Source: Nocardioides pocheonensis
GTDB taxonomy: Bacteria > Actinomycetota > Actinomycetes > Propionibacteriales > Nocardioidaceae
Assembly (NCBI RefSeq): GCF_003725535.1
Contig: NZ_RJSF01000019.1
Span: 422,301-486,300, forward strand
DNA: 64,000 bases
Reading direction: 5' to 3'
A program made the translations under genes and the position numbers. This document shows positions 61,181-64,000 of the stretch, one piece after another. The notes under the pieces were generated by a model, which saw only the letters and a program-made list of their open reading frames with translations, was not told the DNA's origin and searched no databases. Every line of letters begins with the position of its first letter. Position 1 is the first letter of the stretch.

Positions 61181-61223
61181 ACGCCGTCCTGCGGTGTCAC
61201 CTGCTGGCACCGCGGCGCGGCGC
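61181..61223. repeat. Palindromic repeat, right copy flanking the AbiEi-like gene
   Basis: Begins on the base after the stop codon. Ungapped comparison with 60099-60141 gives 34 of 43 identical bases. Its own arms pair at 13 of 18 positions. It may also serve as terminator between this gene and the convergent tetR. Confidence 0.72.
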
Positions 61224-61238
61224 TGATTGCGTCGAACG

Positions 61239-61973
61239 TCAGCGGCGCTTCGCCAGCGAGACCGCGGTGCTGACCAGGAAGTCGCGGACCTGGTCGCCGG
61301 AGATCCGGGAGATCGCCGGCATGCCGGGTGCGCTCTCCTTGACCACCATGCCGATCCGGGCCAGCTGCATCGCGCCGAGGCCGGTGGCGTACATGTAGTT
61401 CGCCAGCAGGACGGTGTCGCCCTTCTGGAAGGCGCCGGACGCGACGCCGGCGTCGAGCGTGTCGGTCAGCGTGCGCAGGCACGTGGCGATGGCGCGGCCG
61501 AGGCGGAGGAGGGCGCCCTCGCTGACCTGCTCGAGCAGCTCCGGGCCCGGTCGGCGCATGAGCGTCTGGGCGCAGTCGATGAAGGCGGGGTACTCCAGGC
61601 CGTAGTCGACGAAGGCTCCGACGACCGCGCCGAGTCGGGCCTCGGGGTCGTCGGCGTGCGCGGCGGCGGCCTCCTCGAGGCGGCCTCGGAGCTCCTCGAG
61701 GTAGGACTCCACGGCCAGCGCGAAGAGCTCCTCCTTGCCGCTGAAGTGCCGGTAGATGATCGCCCGGTTGATGCCCACGGCCTTGGCGATGTCGTCGATC
61801 TGGGCGTCGCGCACGGCCGACTCGTCGAAGAGCCGGCGGGTCGCGGCGAGGATCTGCTGCTCGCGGGCACGGCGGCGCGCCGCCGCGGCGGACTGCCGGC
61901 TCGGCGTACGGACAACTGGCGAGGTGTCCGCTGCGGACTCCTCGCCGACGTCGTCGGCCCCGGCTGAGCTCAT
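61239..61973 (-). CDS. TetR/AcrR-family transcriptional regulator
   Basis: A 244-residue repressor. An unusual ~35-residue Ser/Thr/Ala-rich N-terminal extension precedes the TetR helix-turn-helix (REQQILAATRRLFDESAVRDAQIDDIAKAVGINRAIIYRHFSGKEELF). The C-terminal ligand domain includes YMYATGLGAMQLARIG. Leaderless: TAACAT ends 6 bases before the ATG. Nearby fatty-acid genes are candidate targets, by similarity of upstream motifs, an inference. Confidence 0.9.
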   Translation of the reverse strand: MSSAGADDVGEESAADTSPVVRTPSRQSAAAARRRAREQQILAATRRLFDESAVRDAQIDDIAKAVGINRAIIYRHFSGKEELFALAVESYLEELRGRLEEAAAAHADDPEARLGAVVGAFVDYGLEYPAFIDCAQTLMRRPGPELLEQVSEGALLRLGRAIATCLRTLTDTLDAGVASGAFQKGDTVLLANYMYATGLGAMQLARIGMVVKESAPGMPAISRISGDQVRDFLVSTAVSLAKRR

Positions 61974-61979
61974 GTCCCG

Positions 61980-61985
61980 ATGTTA
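61980..61985 (-). promoter_or_regulatory. -10 element of the tetR promoter
   Basis: TAACAT on the minus strand, 6 bases before the ATG at 61973. Confidence 0.6.
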
Positions 61986-61998
61986 GTGCAACTCCGGT

Positions 61999-63519
61999 TT
62001 ACACACGTGTACCGGCCAGCGCCCGGACGGTGTCGATCGTGTCCGCCTCCTCCGCGGTCTTGTCGTCGCGGTAGCGGAGCACCCGGGCGAAACGGAGGGC
62101 GAGGCCGCCGGGGTAGCGGGTCGAGCGCTGGAGGCCGTCGAAGGCGATCTCCACGACCTGCTCCGGCCGGAGGTGCACGACGTGGCCGTCGCGACGGGTC
62201 TCGAGGGAGAGGAACCGCTCGGTCTGCCAGGCCAGCATCTCGTCGGTCATGCCCTTGAAGGTCTTGCCGAGCATCACGAAGCCGTCGCCCGAGGCGTCGC
62301 GGGCGCCGAGCCAGATGTTCGAGAGCCAGCCCCGTCGCCGGCCGCTGCCCCACTCCACGGCGAGGACCACGAGGTCGAGCGTGTGGCGGGGCTTGACCTT
62401 GACCCAGGCGGAGCCGCGCCGGCCCGCGTCGTACGGCGCGTCGAGGCGCTTGAGGATCACGCCCTCCTGGCCGCCGGCGACGGCGTCGGAGAAGAAGTCG
62501 GCCACGACGTCCGGGTCGTCGGTCTCGAGCCGAGCAGTGCGCAGGTCCGCGGGCACGACCGCGTCGAGACGCTCGAGGCGCACCCGGGCCGGCTCGTGGA
62601 CGAGCGACGCGCCCTCGTGGGCGAGCAGGTCGAAGAAGAACGGGTGCACCCGGTCGTCGCGGCCGCTCGCGGAGGTGCGGGAGGCGGTCTCCTGGAACGG
62701 CCGGGGCGTGCCGTCGTCGGCGAGCGTGATCGCCTCGCCGTCGAGCACCAGGTCGCCGCCGGGCAGCGCGAGCGTCGCCTCGACGACGTCGGGCAGGCGG
62801 GGGCCGATCTCCTCGAGGCTGCGGGTGAAGACCAGCACCTCGCGCCCGCGTCGGTGCACCTGGATCCGGATGCCGTCGAGCTTGGTGTCGACCACGAGTG
62901 GACCGTCGGACCCGATCTTGGCGACGCCGGCGGGCACGTCGGGGGCCGAGGAGGCCAGCATCGGCCGGACCGGTCGGCCCACCTCGAGGTCGAACGCCGC
63001 CAGCGCCTCCTCGCCGCCGGTGAGCGCGGCCACCGCGACCGGACCGGTGAGCGCGCTGAACATCGCGGCCCGGCGGACGCTCGCGACCGGCACGCCCGCG
63101 GCCTCCGCGATCGCGTCGAGCACGACCGAGTCGAGGGCTCCCTGCCGGACCTCGCCGGTCACCAGGCCGCGCAGGTAGCGCTGCTCGTCGGCGGTCAGCC
63201 GGCCGAAGAGGTCGGCGACCGCGGCGCGCCGCGCCGTGCCGGAGCCCTCGCCGGACACGGCGGAGATCTGCTCGAGTGCGGAGTCGACCTCTCCGACCGA
63301 GACGCTCGCCTCGGGCGCGGGCTCGGGGAGGTCGGCGAGCCCGCGCCAGCCGAGGCCCGTGCGGCGCTGGCGGAGCGTGCCCGACAGGTACGCCGTGACG
63401 ATCTCCACCTCGCCGGGCGGTGCCTGCGCAAGCAGCCCGGCGATGAGCGCCCGCTTGGTCGTGCGGGCGCGCGTCGCCGCCACCTCCTGGGAGACCGAGA
63501 CGAGGCGGGCCAGCTCCAT
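61999..63519 (-). CDS. ATP-dependent DNA ligase (LigB type)
   Basis: A 506-residue ligase joining nicks with ATP. The adenylation Lys is in TKLDGIRIQVHRRG near residue 212; motif III VLDGEAIT, motif IV GQEGVILKRLDAPY and motif V WVKVKP follow. The N-terminal domain is of the archaeal/eukaryotic DNA_ligase_A_N type. M. tuberculosis LigB (Rv3062) is the likely counterpart. ATG 63519 is chosen, with CAGGAT 7 bases before it; an in-frame ATG at 63528 would add three residues. It precedes tetR by 25 bases. Confidence 0.92.
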   Translation of the reverse strand: MELARLVSVSQEVAATRARTTKRALIAGLLAQAPPGEVEIVTAYLSGTLRQRRTGLGWRGLADLPEPAPEASVSVGEVDSALEQISAVSGEGSGTARRAAVADLFGRLTADEQRYLRGLVTGEVRQGALDSVVLDAIAEAAGVPVASVRRAAMFSALTGPVAVAALTGGEEALAAFDLEVGRPVRPMLASSAPDVPAGVAKIGSDGPLVVDTKLDGIRIQVHRRGREVLVFTRSLEEIGPRLPDVVEATLALPGGDLVLDGEAITLADDGTPRPFQETASRTSASGRDDRVHPFFFDLLAHEGASLVHEPARVRLERLDAVVPADLRTARLETDDPDVVADFFSDAVAGGQEGVILKRLDAPYDAGRRGSAWVKVKPRHTLDLVVLAVEWGSGRRRGWLSNIWLGARDASGDGFVMLGKTFKGMTDEMLAWQTERFLSLETRRDGHVVHLRPEQVVEIAFDGLQRSTRYPGGLALRFARVLRYRDDKTAEEADTIDTVRALAGTRV

Positions 63520-63577
63520 GGCCTCCATCCTGCCGGAGGCCTCCGACGGTCCGGTGGTGCCTCGGTGGGCGGCCGGG

Positions 63578-63617
63578 GGTGGTTTCGAGGCTCGCTGGCG
63601 CTCGCACCTCAACCACC
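63578..63617. repeat. REP-like palindromic repeat, family A (inverted copy)
   Basis: Read on the minus strand it starts GGTGGTTGAG and ends CGAAACCACC, sharing both ends with 53778-53836. The middle CGAGCGCCAGCGAGCCTCG can fold. Degenerate material of the same kind continues to about 63650. Confidence 0.7.
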
Positions 63618-63662
63618 AGGGTCGCTCGCACCTCGACCTCCGGGGTGGTCGGGTCGGGCGCC

Positions 63663-63668
63663 TAGGGT
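63663..63668 (+). promoter_or_regulatory. -10 element of a likely leaderless promoter (AlkA-like gene)
   Basis: TAGGGT ends 7 bases before the GTG at 63676. Confidence 0.6.
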
Positions 63669-63675
63669 GTGCCTC

Positions 63676-64000
63676 GTGAGCTCCCCGCGGACCCGCACCT
63701 GGCGGCCGGACTGGCCGTGCCCGGTCGGGCAGGTCCTCGGGGTGCACCGTCGCGGGGCCGGCGACCCGACGTACCGCGTGCTCGCCGACGGGTCGCACGC
63801 GCGCGGCATCCGCACGCCCGAGGGGCCGGTGACCCTCGCGGTCGCCGCGGACGCGGAGCGTGGGTGCGTGGTCGGGCGGGCCTGGGGGCCGGGCGCGGAG
63901 TGGGCGCTCGAGCGGCTGCCCCGGATGCTCGGTGCCGACGACGACGTCGACGGCTTCGAGCCCCCGGAGGCGCTGGCGTCGACGTGGCACCGCCACCGGC
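63676..64000 (+). CDS. AlkA-like DNA-3-methyladenine glycosylase family protein, N-terminal part
   Basis: The first 108 codons of a gene cut by the window end. The visible part (RTRTWRPDWPCPVGQVLG, HRRGAGDPTYRV, RTPEGPVTLAVA, WGPGAEWALERLPRMLGADDDVDGFEP) matches the N-terminal domain of actinobacterial DNA-3-methyladenine glycosylase 2 family proteins. The catalytic HhH-GPD domain would follow beyond 64000 and cannot be checked. Divergent from the DNA ligase gene, suggesting a repair role. Confidence 0.75.
   Translation, partial: MSSPRTRTWRPDWPCPVGQVLGVHRRGAGDPTYRVLADGSHARGIRTPEGPVTLAVAADAERGCVVGRAWGPGAEWALERLPRMLGADDDVDGFEPPEALASTWHRHR

Noticed and set aside
60098-61223. Transposon with terminal inverted repeats around the AbiEi-like gene
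   Set aside because: No transposase, no target-site duplication seen, and the flanking elements are palindromes in direct alignment that can equally be terminators.

Overview
The window is very GC-rich, gene-dense bacterial chromosome with strong G/C third-position bias. Gene content points to an actinobacterium of the Nocardioides / Nocardioidaceae type: SigA beside ParE and ParC, SepH, an SsgA-like protein, LprG/P55, DUF4193, DUF3093, DUF3710 and DUF3159, an actinobacterial CpfC-type ferrochelatase, and an F420-dependent oxidoreductase. Identification rests on reading the translations; no search was run. I saw no rRNA, tRNA, CRISPR array, transposase or integrase.

Layout. (1) 1-5262: 3' end of the principal sigma factor, small DUF proteins, two transporters, an enoyl-CoA hydratase/isomerase with a KstR-like operator, and a DUF7455 zinc protein. 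(2) 5641-15155: parE and parC at the two ends, with an exported esterase, a beta-carbonic anhydrase, a sucrase/ferredoxin-like protein and an LprG-P55 type lipid-export pair between them. (3) 15222-31117: a RibD-type reductase with twin palindromic operators, a GNAT/acyl-CoA-synthetase-like protein acetyltransferase, a phosphodiesterase, a 22-bp repeat array, thymidine kinase, sulfurtransferase, a bifunctional fatty acyl-CoA reductase, SepH, a TRIC channel, ferrochelatase and an inositol monophosphatase. (4) 31298-39527: the block known around dut in Mycobacterium tuberculosis (DUF4193, DUF3093, dut, DUF3710, OB-fold, DUF3159, two TrkA proteins, KimA-like transporter, TrmA-type methyltransferase). 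(5) 39528-43665: a two-component system plus ABC exporter that appears inserted into the 3' end of the methyltransferase gene, whose older 3' end survives at 43666-43758. (6) 43780-56316: F420 oxidoreductase, aconitase with a perfect palindromic operator, SsgA-like protein, an SOS-box gene, Nudix hydrolase, dxs, a metallopeptidase-like lipoprotein, PAC2 and acyl-CoA thioesterase. (7) 56336-64000: a fatty-acid module like Rv0241c-Rv0243 (MaoC hydratase, FabG4, FadA2), an AbiEi/DUF559-type gene bracketed by related palindromic repeats, a TetR regulator, an ATP-dependent DNA ligase and the start of an AlkA-like glycosylase.

How it works together. Topoisomerase IV, DNA ligase, dUTPase, thymidine kinase and glycosylase serve DNA replication and repair. 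FabG4, HtdX, FadA2, the acyl-CoA reductase, thioesterase and enoyl-CoA hydratase serve acyl-lipid metabolism. The TrkA pair and the KimA-like permease form a likely potassium-uptake module. Many genes carry a TANNNT hexamer ending about 6-8 bases before the start codon with no Shine-Dalgarno sequence, so leaderless mRNAs appear common. At least three families of palindromic or tandem intergenic repeats occur.
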